From Roseibium sp. (lineage in GTDB: Bacteria; Pseudomonadota; Alphaproteobacteria; Rhizobiales; Stappiaceae), in contig JAEPNV010000003.1 of assembly GCA_017643215.1 (NCBI GenBank), forward strand, positions 124,001-188,000: a DNA stretch of 64,000 nt. The letters are read 5' to 3'. This document shows, piece after piece, positions 24,890-34,375 of the stretch (position 1 is the first letter of the stretch; each line of letters starts with the position of its first letter). The notes beneath the pieces were generated by a model. It was not told the DNA's origin. It searched no databases and was given only the letters and a program-made list of their open reading frames with translations. A program made the translations under genes and the position numbers.

Positions 24890-25222
24890 TCAGCGCGTGG
24901 TCCCGAGAAAAGCCTCCGAGCCACAGCCGGAATCGCACCCGATGTTGTGGCCAGCGACCTCCGGCCCCTCCAGGAGGATCTTCTGCAACTCAAGGCGTCC
25001 GCCTTTTGTCGCGGCCAGGTCCTCAAGCTCACTGATGCGTTTGACTTTTAATCCGATCGCAGAAGAGTCGCAGCCGGAATCGCAGCCCAAATTGCCTGCG
25101 GCAGTTTCCATCCCCGGCGGAAGCACACTGATTTCTGCACCGCCCTTCTTCATGCCCTTCAGCGCCGCACCAATGCCGACCTGAGCGTCTGCCAAAAGCT
25201 TTGCAACTTGTTTTTCGTCCAT
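24890..25222 (-). CDS. Candidate RiPP precursor with two GCDSGC cores
   Basis: A 110-residue peptide with a strong GGAGG site 5 nt before its ATG at 25222. Residues 1-35 form a leader-like helix (MDEKQVAKLLADAQVGIGAA) followed by a Gly/Pro break. Two near-identical Cys motifs follow: NLGCDSGCDSSA at 44-55 and NIGCDSGCGSEA at 93-104, linked by a charged helix of ~37 residues that could be a second recognition segment. All four Cys of the protein lie in these motifs. The gene heads a cluster with a SPASM radical SAM maturase, so the CDSGC units are the probable sites of modification (perhaps Cys-to-Asp or Cys-to-Ser carbon thioethers). No export gene or peptidase is visible nearby. I know no described RiPP class with this core. 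Confidence 0.8.
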   Translation of the reverse strand: MDEKQVAKLLADAQVGIGAALKGMKKGGAEISVLPPGMETAAGNLGCDSGCDSSAIGLKVKRISELEDLAATKGGRLELQKILLEGPEVAGHNIGCDSGCGSEAFLGTTR

Positions 25223-25626
25223 ATCAACCTCCACTTGAAATACGCTTATTGACGTAAAGGAATGCATCTCAAGGTAGCATTTGAAGACGGCATTGTCTTC
25301 AGAAAATTTCTATTATTGCGTGTATAATTCGAGGAACACACCATATTGCGCGCTCGAAGAACCTTTCGGACAAGGGCTGTTCTCCCGCACGGCGACCTCG
25401 GCTCGTGCTGATTTCCTGTCAAAGCATATTCTGTCATTTGCGGGCGCCTTGTGCCGGGGCGTGCTCCTTGACTGCACCGTCGATTGGATTCGGGCGCGGC
25501 CACCGCGCTGCTATTGTCCCTAGGGACAATTTCCCGTTTGACTTCAAGACCTTTCCGGCCAACTTACAGGCGGCGCAGGAAATGCTTCAATGCGCGCTGG
25601 AAGAACCTGAACCGGATTTTTAGAAA
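25223..25626. other. Intergenic promoter region, RiPP cluster and pdxJ
   Basis: No gene is supported in these 404 bp. The middle is AT-rich, with TATAAT at 25323-25328 on the plus strand but no good -35 at the right distance. Promoters for the minus-strand RiPP cluster and the plus-strand pdxJ must lie here. Confidence 0.45.
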
Positions 25627-26373
25627 ATGGCCACCTCCCGCCTTTCCGTGAATGTGAATGCCGTCGCGATGCTCCGCAATCGCCGTGATCTGCCCTGGCC
25701 GAGCGTGACCGGACTTGCGGCTTTGGCAATGGAGGCTGGCGCGAAGGGCATCACCGTGCATCCGCGGCCGGACGAACGGCATATCCGCAAATCCGACGTT
25801 CACGACCTCGCGGAGCTGATCGAGGACCGGTTCCCCAACAAGGAACTGTGCCTGGAGGGCTATCCATCACCCGATTTTCTGGACCTTGTCGGTGCGGCCC
25901 GGCCCGATCAGGTGTTGTTTGTGCCCGATCATCCGGACCAGACGACCTCCGACCACGGCTGGGATTTATCGAAGGACACGTCGGCGCTCGAAGCGGCCAT
26001 CCTCACTGCCAAGGATTGGGCGGTGACCGTGTCACTGTTTTGCGATCCCGACCCGGCGGCCCCAGCGCACGCGGCCCGGCTTGGCGCCGAACGCATCGAG
26101 ATCTACACCGGCCCCTATGGCGCATGCCACGACGCGCCGGACCGGGCGGCGCGCGAACTCGATAAGCTCGTGGCCACGGCGGAGGCCGCCGGGGACGCCG
26201 GCCTTGGCGTCAATGCAGGTCATGACCTGACGGTTGAAAACATCCCGCCATTGATCGATCGCGCGCCCTTCATCCGGGAGATGTCGATCGGCCATGGTTT
26301 TACCGCCGACGCCCTGATCTACGGATTTGCTGAAAGCGTTGCCCGCTTCCGCCGCGCCATGGGCGAGCTTTAG
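25627..26373 (+). CDS. pdxJ: Pyridoxine 5'-phosphate synthase
   Basis: The 248-residue product has the PdxJ TIM-barrel signatures: LSVNVNAVAMLRNRR at the start, GITVHPRPDERHIRKSDV, the VPDHPDQTTSDHGWDL loop and the closing EMSIGHGFTADALIYG. It joins 1-deoxyxylulose 5-phosphate with 3-amino-2-oxopropyl phosphate to make pyridoxine 5'-phosphate, the last step of the DXP-dependent B6 route found in alpha- and gammaproteobacteria. Full length for the family. No strong ribosome binding site is seen ahead of the ATG. It is not in an operon with acpS here. Confidence 0.96.
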   Translation: MATSRLSVNVNAVAMLRNRRDLPWPSVTGLAALAMEAGAKGITVHPRPDERHIRKSDVHDLAELIEDRFPNKELCLEGYPSPDFLDLVGAARPDQVLFVPDHPDQTTSDHGWDLSKDTSALEAAILTAKDWAVTVSLFCDPDPAAPAHAARLGAERIEIYTGPYGACHDAPDRAARELDKLVATAEAAGDAGLGVNAGHDLTVENIPPLIDRAPFIREMSIGHGFTADALIYGFAESVARFRRAMGEL

Positions 26374-26385
26374 TCAGAAACCTGG

Positions 26386-26778
26386 TTAATCCGACGCCTC
26401 ATTCGTGTTTAAGGCCGGTCTGTGCGCGTCGTTCGGTGCGGTATAGGCCCGCCCCTTTCTCCGCCACACCGCCAATGCCTCATCCCAGCCCGGAATAGCG
26501 TCGGCCTCATAGCCAATGGTCTCCCCTGTTGCGATAGCCGGAAATGCCTTGATCGCCTGGCGGTGCGCGCCGCGATACAGAAACCGTTTCATCGCCGCCT
26601 CGCTTTCCCAGACACTCAAGGTGTGATGCACGCCATCTTTGGTGCGGGCCTCGGCCATAAGATTTCCGTCCGCCTGCCGCGCCTGGGTCATGGACCGGAT
26701 CGCATGCCACCAAAACCGTGGTGTGCTAAGGGGGCCCTTCAAACGAAGTCCGGTGACGGAGACAAAGTATCGGGACAC
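26386..26778 (-). CDS. Small ABM/DUF3291-like alpha/beta-barrel protein
   Basis: A 130-residue cytosolic protein. The core (YFVSVTGLRLKGP, then WWHAIRSMTQARQADGNLM, HTLSVWESEAAMKRFLYRGA) follows the beta-alpha-beta plan of dimeric ferredoxin-like barrels such as antibiotic-biosynthesis monooxygenases and spheroidene-monooxygenase-like proteins. HRQAIKAFPAIATGETIGYE completes the second repeat. The GTG at 26778 has AGGAGG 5 nt upstream. It is convergent with pdxJ (12 bp between stops). Function unknown; heme or quinone handling is typical of the fold. Confidence 0.7.
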   Translation of the reverse strand: MSRYFVSVTGLRLKGPLSTPRFWWHAIRSMTQARQADGNLMAEARTKDGVHHTLSVWESEAAMKRFLYRGAHRQAIKAFPAIATGETIGYEADAIPGWDEALAVWRRKGRAYTAPNDAHRPALNTNEASD

Positions 26779-26915
26779 GTGCCCCTCCTGTCGAAAGTGT
26801 TCGTGCACGCTCTACGGTCTGCCGCTGTTTGTGGATCGGATGGACACCGCGCGACACATTTTGAAAGGCGTCTACCGTTTTTATTTGCATCTCTTGCGTG
26901 TTGGGCGCAAATTAA

Positions 26916-26933
26916 TGACCGACCAGTCGGTCA
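26916..26933. promoter_or_regulatory. TetR-type operator upstream of the amine oxidase gene
   Basis: TGACCGAC and GTCGGTCA form a perfect inverted repeat around a 2-bp centre, 22 bp before the ATG of the copper amine oxidase. Sequence and spacing are typical of TetR/AcrR-family sites. It probably overlaps the transcription start. Which regulator binds is not known. Confidence 0.7.
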
Positions 26934-26955
26934 ATAAAAGACAGGGAGAGGCCTC

Positions 26956-28941
26956 ATGCAATTCAAATCCGGGTTGTTGGCTGGCGCCGCCGCGCTGGTA
27001 CTCAGTGGCGCCGCCGCATTTGCGCAATCGCATCCCCTTGATGGGCTCAGCGCCGAGGAAATCACGTCCGTGACCACGATCTTGAGGGACAACGGCACGG
27101 CGACGGACGACACACTGTATCCGCTGATCGAGTTGCGCGAGCCGCACAAATCCGAGGTGCGGTCCGGATCGGCGCCGGACCGCAAGGCGACCGTGCACCT
27201 TTTCAAGGACGGGACCTTCCATGAGGCCGTGGTGAACATCACGGACCGCGAAGTGGAGCGCGCCGCGCCGCTCGATGGCCAGCCGATGGTGATGTTCGCC
27301 GAATTCATCACCGCGATGGAAACCGCCCTTGGCGACCCGAGAATGGCCGCGGGCCTTGAAAAACGCGGACTGACCCCGGACGATGTCTTCTGCCTGCCGC
27401 TGACGGCCGGCAATTTTTTCACCGACGCCGAACAGGGCAAGCGCCTGATGAAGGTGCCCTGTTATGTGAACCCGACCGGGTCCAATTTTTACGCAAAACC
27501 GATCGAGGGCCTGTTTGCGGCCGTCGATCTCGCCGCCGCCGAGGTCCTGGATGTGATCGACGAGGAGCCGGTGGCGATCCCGCAAGATGCCTGGGGCTAC
27601 ACCGAAGAGGAGATCGCCGGGCGCGCATCCTTGCGCGCGGACCGGGTGACGGCCGCCGTAACCGGCGAACCCGGCTCCGGCATCACCGTCAACGGCAGCC
27701 AGATCTCCTGGGACATCTGGCAGATGCGGGTGCGCACAGACAAGCGCCCCGGCGTTGTGCTGTCGGATATCAACGTGCGTGACGGCGACCGCTGGCGCTC
27801 GGTTCTCTACCAGGCGCATTTGTCGGAAGTCTTCGTGCCCTACATGGATCCGACCTCGGGCTGGTACTGGCGCACCTATATGGACAGCGGTGAATATGGC
27901 TTTGGCCTGTTTTTATCGCCGCTGACACGTGGCGTCGACTGTCCGTCCTACGCCACCTTCCTGCCCGCCCTCATTCACGACGACAACGGCAATCCGCTGG
28001 AAATTCCCGACGCCCTGTGCGTGTTCGAGCGCAATATCGGCGATCCGGCCTGGCGCCATTTTGAGGTCTTCGCGCAAGGCCCCGATACGTTCGTCCCGGC
28101 GGAAGGCCGCCCGGATACCGAACTGGTCGTGCGGTCCGCGTCCGAGGTTGGCAATTACGATTATCTGATCGACTACCGGTTCAAGCAGAACGGCGAGATC
28201 CACATCAAGATCGGTGCCACCGGCCTTGATGCGGTCAAGGGGGTGAACAGCACTTCGATGGCCGATGCGACCGCAGCCAAGGACACCCGCTATGGCCGGC
28301 TGATTGCGCCCAATCTGGTCGCGCCCTATCACGATCACTATTTCAATTTCCGCCTCGACTTCGACATTGACGGGCCCGACAACACCATGATGGTCCAGAA
28401 CATCGTCGCCGGCGACGTGCCGGCGGACAGCCCTCGCAAATCGTTCTGGACGGTGCGCAGTGACCGGGTCGACAGCGAGAAGGCCGGCACGTTCCAGATC
28501 AGCGCCTTCAAGCCGAAATACTTCCACATCATGAACACCAACGCGGACGGCTATCTCGGCTACCGGCCCGGCTATATGATCCATCACGGCTCGATCGCCT
28601 ATGGCCCCTTCGATTTTGAGGGCGACCCGCCGATGGTCCGCAACCGCTATATCGAAAACAGCGTCTGGACGACGGCCTACGACCCGGAGGAACGCTATGC
28701 CGGCGGCAAGCTCGCCTTCGCCTCAGATGGGTCGGACGGCCTTCACGCCTGGATCGAAGACGATGAGGATCTGACCAACACCGATCTCGTGACCTGGTTC
28801 ACCGCCGGTTTCCATCACATCCCGCGCATGGAGGACTGGCCGGTCATGTCGACCGAGTGGAAGACCGTTCACATCATGCCGATGAACTTCTTTCCCATGA
28901 ACCCGGCGATCACCATCCGGACGCCGAAAGCGGTGAATTAG
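26956..28941 (+). CDS. Secreted copper amine oxidase (primary-amine oxidase)
   Basis: A 661-residue protein with a signal peptide (cleavage near AFA-Q24). It oxidises primary amines to aldehydes with release of H2O2 and ammonia in the periplasm. The catalytic base is Asp310 in YMDSGEYGFG, the topaquinone precursor Tyr401 in GNYDYLID, and the copper ligands His459 and His461 in YHDHYFNFR with a third His in FHHIPRMEDWPVM. All residues needed for cofactor formation are present. GGGAGAGG precedes the ATG. A TetR-type operator lies in its promoter. It has no neighbouring aldehyde dehydrogenase; the nearest TetR gene is 780 bp downstream and has a different palindrome. Confidence 0.95.
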   Translation: MQFKSGLLAGAAALVLSGAAAFAQSHPLDGLSAEEITSVTTILRDNGTATDDTLYPLIELREPHKSEVRSGSAPDRKATVHLFKDGTFHEAVVNITDREVERAAPLDGQPMVMFAEFITAMETALGDPRMAAGLEKRGLTPDDVFCLPLTAGNFFTDAEQGKRLMKVPCYVNPTGSNFYAKPIEGLFAAVDLAAAEVLDVIDEEPVAIPQDAWGYTEEEIAGRASLRADRVTAAVTGEPGSGITVNGSQISWDIWQMRVRTDKRPGVVLSDINVRDGDRWRSVLYQAHLSEVFVPYMDPTSGWYWRTYMDSGEYGFGLFLSPLTRGVDCPSYATFLPALIHDDNGNPLEIPDALCVFERNIGDPAWRHFEVFAQGPDTFVPAEGRPDTELVVRSASEVGNYDYLIDYRFKQNGEIHIKIGATGLDAVKGVNSTSMADATAAKDTRYGRLIAPNLVAPYHDHYFNFRLDFDIDGPDNTMMVQNIVAGDVPADSPRKSFWTVRSDRVDSEKAGTFQISAFKPKYFHIMNTNADGYLGYRPGYMIHHGSIAYGPFDFEGDPPMVRNRYIENSVWTTAYDPEERYAGGKLAFASDGSDGLHAWIEDDEDLTNTDLVTWFTAGFHHIPRMEDWPVMSTEWKTVHIMPMNFFPMNPAITIRTPKAVN

Positions 28942-29000
28942 GGGCAGTTCCCCTGCTGTCCGAGCATCACTGTCAGATCTCTGTCTGACCTTTATCCGTC

Positions 29001-29032
29001 ATCCCGGGCAAGCCAAAGGCGCGACCCGGGAT
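29001..29032. repeat. REP-like palindrome, ATCCCGGG...CCCGGGAT
   Basis: Perfect 8-bp inverted repeat ATCCCGGG/CCCGGGAT with a 16-nt loop, preceded by CGTC. It belongs to the intergenic 'GTCATCCCGGG' type seen repeatedly in alphaproteobacteria. It lies 60 bp after the amine oxidase stop and may end or stabilise that transcript. Confidence 0.6.
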
Positions 29033-29254
29033 CGGGGAGCCACTGGGTTTGTGGCAACGACTTCATCCCTATCGGGTTCCGGGGCGCGCCGATACCGGAT
29101 CTCCGCTGCGCTGCGTCCGGGAAGACGAAGAGAAAGACGCTCCGTCCAGAAGGACACAGCAGAGGTGTTGCGTCCGGAAGAACGCAGGAGAGGCACCGTG
29201 CACGGGGCGACGCCATGACCAGGCTTGATGGCACTGGTTGTCTCAGCGGTGTGA

Positions 29255-29549
29255 CCCATTGCTGTCCGGTTTTAATTCGGGGGCAGGCAACTGTCATTGA
29301 ACCAATTGCACTTTGCGCGGCCAAAACGGATAAGGACATGCGCTCTGGCATCGGGGCGACCAGCAGTTCCATGCCTTCCCGGAGGCCGCGTGGGCGGCCG
29401 TCCGGGACCCAGCAACCGCCGCATTTTATTTTGGAAAACAGCACCTTCCGCAACGTGCTGGGCCCCGGCTCGGGGACCGGGGCGGCATGGTGGGGCATGC
29501 GGGATAACAATGAACATCCCACAACCGGGTTAAACCGGACAGCAGTGGG
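29255..29549. repeat. MITE-like element, ends CCCAYTGCTGTCCGG
   Basis: The left end reads CCCATTGCTGTCCGGTTTTA and the right end, in reverse complement, CCCACTGCTGTCCGGTTTAA. The interior (~255 bp) has no coding capacity. The same end sequence bounds a second element at 37546-37863, and a related word occurs at 31631-31650. Only the ends are shared, which fits non-autonomous elements moved by one transposase. Confidence 0.6.
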
Positions 29550-29656
29550 TGGGACCGCTAAATGCGATTGCCCTTGCGGCTTGGCTGATACTCCCTTACG
29601 GCCCTGTCCGGCATTTCCACCTTGACGGGCCTTGCCGAATTCGCCATAACCGCATA

Positions 29657-29677
29657 CGAACCGTACGGTACGGTTCG
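29657..29677. promoter_or_regulatory. TetR-type operator upstream of the tetR gene
   Basis: A 21-bp perfect palindrome: CGAACCGTAC, one central G, then GTACGGTTCG. It ends 47 bp before the TetR start codon. Probably the autoregulatory site of that regulator. It differs from the palindrome upstream of the amine oxidase. Confidence 0.7.
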
Positions 29678-29724
29678 GACTATTGTCTGGGCCGTCCGCG
29701 TTGCCGATCAGTTGAAAGTACACT

Positions 29725-31478
<1,754 letters not shown>

Positions 31479-31512
31479 TCCTTCAGGAGTGCCTTCACGC
31501 ATGACACGAGAA

Positions 31513-31532
31513 AGCCCGGCAATCGCCGGGCT
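31513..31532 (+). terminator. Hairpin after ilvC
   Basis: AGCCCGGC/GCCGGGCT form an 8-bp stem with an AATC loop 34 bp after the ilvC stop. Only ATT follows, so termination would be weak or Rho-assisted. A REP-like palindrome ATCCTCGGA/TCCGAGGAT (31570-31593) follows. Confidence 0.5.
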
Positions 31533-31545
31533 ATTGGGGTTGATG

Positions 31546-31709
31546 ACACTCCCCGGTTTTTCCGTCGTCATCCTCGGACAAAGTTCCGAGGATCCATATC
31601 ATTCATGGCGTTATGGATGCTCGGGACATGCCCACTGCTGACCGGTTTAGCTTCAAGCGGCCGTGGTTTTTGCTGAAACCAGCGGCAAGCACGCCTTCTC
31701 CCCCCTTGA
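31546..31709. repeat. Intergenic repeat interrupted by the insertion sequence
   Basis: This stretch matches, in inverted orientation, parts of 37790-37902: shared blocks are ACACTCCCCGGTTTTT, GTCGTCATCCTCGGACAA, a TTCAAGCGGCCG block, and GCTGAAACCAGCGG followed by CCTTCTC. It thus is a second copy of the same intergenic repeat. The insertion sequence begins at its right border, within a CCCCTTGAGGG palindrome. Confidence 0.65.
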
Positions 31710-33120
31710 GGGCTACGACATTCACACATCTGATTTTTCTTGTCGTTGGAGTGGTGTTCTGACTCTGTGGGCGTGTGCTTTGGATGAGGAGATTTTGGAT
31801 GGATATGAGGCTTGGGCGTTTTGGCGATGCGCGTTTGGAGCAGGCCGGTATTTTTTTCTGGAGCGGCTGGTTTCGCATGGCGGGTGCGGGGTCAGCGTGC
31901 GCCGTCTTGGCGGGGACCGGGCCGGCGAGATGCGGATCGGCCGGTTTTTGCACAATTCGCGCGTGAGGGCGCAGGAGATGCTTGAGACGGCGCGGGCACG
32001 GACCTTGAAGGCCGTCCGCGGGCGGCATGTCCTGGCGATCCAGGACACGACGTCGGTCCGGGTGGACGGGTCCGGTGTTGGCCTGTCGTGCCATCCGGTT
32101 CTGGCGGTGGACGCGAGCGAGGGCACGGCGCTGGGGCTTGTCGATGCGATTTTCCTGTCGCGTGAGGGCGGGCGCAAGGGCACGCACCAGCAGCGCGATT
32201 TCGCCGCCAAGGACAGCCGGCGCTGGCTTGACGGGGCGCGCAGCGCCGCGGCGCTGGCGGCGGGCGGGGCCGCGTGCGTCACCGTTGTGGAGGACCGGGA
32301 GGGCGATATCTACGACTGTTTCGCCCACAAGCCGACCGGCGTGGAAAAGCTCGTGCGCGCCGGGCAGGACCGGCGCCTGTGCGGGGGCGGATCGCTGTTT
32401 CAAGAAGCCGGCCGTCTGGCGGAGGCGGGAGACATGGAGGTGGATCTGCCGGCCCTTGCCGGCCGCAAGGCGCGCCGCGCGCGGCTTGTTGTCAGCTTTG
32501 GCGAGGTCGCGCTGGCGCGTCCGCGAAACCGCACGGCGGCGAGCGGTCTGCCGGAGGCGGTGCGCGTCACGGTGGTGGTCGCGCGCGAAACCAATGCGCC
32601 TGACGGCGCCGAGCCGGCGCACTGGCTGCTGTTGACCAGCCACGCGGTGACCGACCTCGCCGACGCCCGCCGCATGATCGGCTTTTACCGCAGGCGCTGG
32701 ACGATCGAGCAGCTGTTCCGCACCATGAAGACCAGGGGCTTTTGCATGGAAGCGCTGCGCCAGAAGGAAGGCGGGCCGCTGGAAAAACTCGTCACGGCCA
32801 TCCTGATCGCCGCCGTCACGGTGATGCAACTGGTCGCCGAGCGCGACGGCACGGCCGGAACGCCGCTGGAGACCGCGCTCGACCCCGCCGACGGCCCCGC
32901 GCTGAAACGGGTGTGCAAAAGCCTGGAGGGCAAAACCGAAAAACAGAAAAACCCCCATCCAACAAACTCCCTGGCCTATGCCGCATGGGTCTTTGCAAGG
33001 CTGGGCGGGTGGACCGGCTACTATGGAAAGCCCGGCCCCATCGTCATGCTCCGCGGCCTGACACAGTTCAACGCAATCAAACACGGATGGACCCTCCAAA
33101 ATGTGTGAATCCCGTAGCCC
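31710..33120 (+). mobile_element. IS4-family (Tn5/IS50-like) insertion sequence
   Basis: About 1.41 kb with inverted ends: the left reads GGGCTACGACATTCACACAT, the right in reverse complement GGGCTACGGGATTCACACAT (18 of 20 equal). One transposase gene fills it, and its stop codon lies inside the right end. The flanks (CCCCTTGA on the left, CCCGGGGG on the right) derive from a REP-like palindrome; no clean target duplication is left. Confidence 0.88.
31799..33108 (+). CDS. IS4-family transposase, frameshifted at a T7 run
   Basis: The DDE transposase shows all IS4 marks: DTTSV (first Asp), EDREGDIYD (second Asp) and the YREK signature YRRRWTIEQLFRTMK with the catalytic Glu. The N-terminal LGRFGDARLEQAG is the Tn5-type opening, but it lies one frame away from the rest. 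ATG at 31799 has GAGGAG 7 nt upstream and reads this opening until the run of seven T's at 31851-31857; a -1 shift there continues as IFFLERLVSHGG into the main frame, giving ~436 residues. Either a programmed frameshift or a mutation explains this. Reading the main frame back to 31663 would cross the element's own end and is rejected. Confidence 0.8.
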
Positions 33121-33326
33121 CCCGGGGGAGAGGGAGCGCAGGCGGCGGGCATCGTGCCAGTGAGCCACCGTTTTGCGACACGGTCGGGGCCAAGACGATC
33201 TCTCCCGTCGTCTTCCGGGACGGTGAAGTGATGGAACCGGCCAAGGGGCGCTCCTTTTCGCCTATCGCGCCGGGGCGGCAATTGGCTATAACGGCAGCAG
33301 CCGACCTGACCGAACAGGAGCCCGAG

Positions 33327-34154
33327 ATGACCGACCTTGCCGCCGTCCCCGCAGCCGATCACGAAAATCCGCTCGTCGGCACGCTCCTCCACAACGGGGT
33401 CTACCGGATCGTGATGCAGCGCCCGGAGCGCATGAACGCGCTGTCGCGTGAGATGATGGCGGCTCTCGCGGCCGAACTGACCGCTGCGGCGGAAAATCCC
33501 GAGATCCGCGTCATTCTGCTCGGCGCCGAGGGCAAGGTGTTTTGCGCCGGCCATGATCTGAAGGAACTGACGGCCGCGCGCGCGGAGGCCGACCGGGGCC
33601 GCGGGACTTACGAAAAAATCATGCGCCAATGCTCGGATTTGATGCAGCAGATCGTCCGCCACCCGAAGCCGGTCATTGCGGTCGTGACCGGCGTGGCAAC
33701 GGCCGCCGGCTGTCAGTTGGTGGCGTCCTGTGATCTCGCGCTCGCAACCGACACGGCGACCTTCTGCACGCCGGGCGTCAATATCGGCCTGTTCTGTTCG
33801 ACCCCGATGGTGGCCCTGTCGCGCAATGTGGCCCCCAAACACGCCATGGAAATGCTGTTGACCGGCGAAAGCATCGACGCCTCGACCGCCAAGGCGTTCG
33901 GACTCATCAACCGGGTGGTGCCGCGCGACTATCTGGAACAGGTTGTCCAGAAATACGCCGAGACGATCGCCTCCAAATCCTCGCATACGCTGAAAGTCGG
34001 CAAGGAAGCCTTTTACCGCCAGCTCGACATGCCGTTGTCGGACGCCTATGACCACGCCGCCAATGTGATGGTGGAAAACATGCTCGCCCGCGACGCCGAA
34101 GAAGGCATCGACGCCTTTTTGCAAAAGCGCGATCCGGCATGGACCGACAGCTGA
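33327..34154 (+). CDS. Enoyl-CoA hydratase/isomerase-family protein
   Basis: A 275-residue crotonase-fold protein. The oxyanion-hole motifs are FCAGHDLKEL and GVATAAGCQLVASCDLALA. It resembles the ECHDC3-like group. The usual catalytic Glu pair is not obvious: the position after the second motif reads ATDTATFCTPGVNIGLFCST, so it may be a non-hydratase member. AGGAG lies 6 nt before the ATG at 33327. It lies 200 bp after the insertion sequence, and its promoter region may have been altered by that insertion. No fatty acid genes are next to it. Confidence 0.88.
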   Translation: MTDLAAVPAADHENPLVGTLLHNGVYRIVMQRPERMNALSREMMAALAAELTAAAENPEIRVILLGAEGKVFCAGHDLKELTAARAEADRGRGTYEKIMRQCSDLMQQIVRHPKPVIAVVTGVATAAGCQLVASCDLALATDTATFCTPGVNIGLFCSTPMVALSRNVAPKHAMEMLLTGESIDASTAKAFGLINRVVPRDYLEQVVQKYAETIASKSSHTLKVGKEAFYRQLDMPLSDAYDHAANVMVENMLARDAEEGIDAFLQKRDPAWTDS

Positions 34155-34375
34155 CGCGCGCAGGTTTAGGTGACCTGGCGGGTCCAAGAACAGGCCGGCC
34201 GGCTTGAGAATCAGCGCGCGGTTTTTTAGTCTCATTCGACGGCTCGGCCCGCGCCGCCCCCCTCCGACATGGGGAAGCAAACGACATGCGGGGCATCATC
34301 TGACACCCACGTTGATCCGCGCGGACGCACAAGGAGGGATTGCGGCAAACGCGCGGCGACGGAGGGACCTTAAAG

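Larger units (their letters stand above)
28942..29724. other. Repeat-rich intergenic region
   Basis: No gene is supported in these ~780 bp. It holds a palindromic repeat (29001-29032), a MITE-like element with inverted ends (29255-29549) and a TetR-type operator (29657-29677). Confidence 0.55.

Noticed and set aside
31603..33168. 521-codon open frame on the minus strand over the insertion sequence
   Set aside because: Antisense to the transposase, whose DDE and YREK motifs are clear, and it extends beyond both ends of the element.
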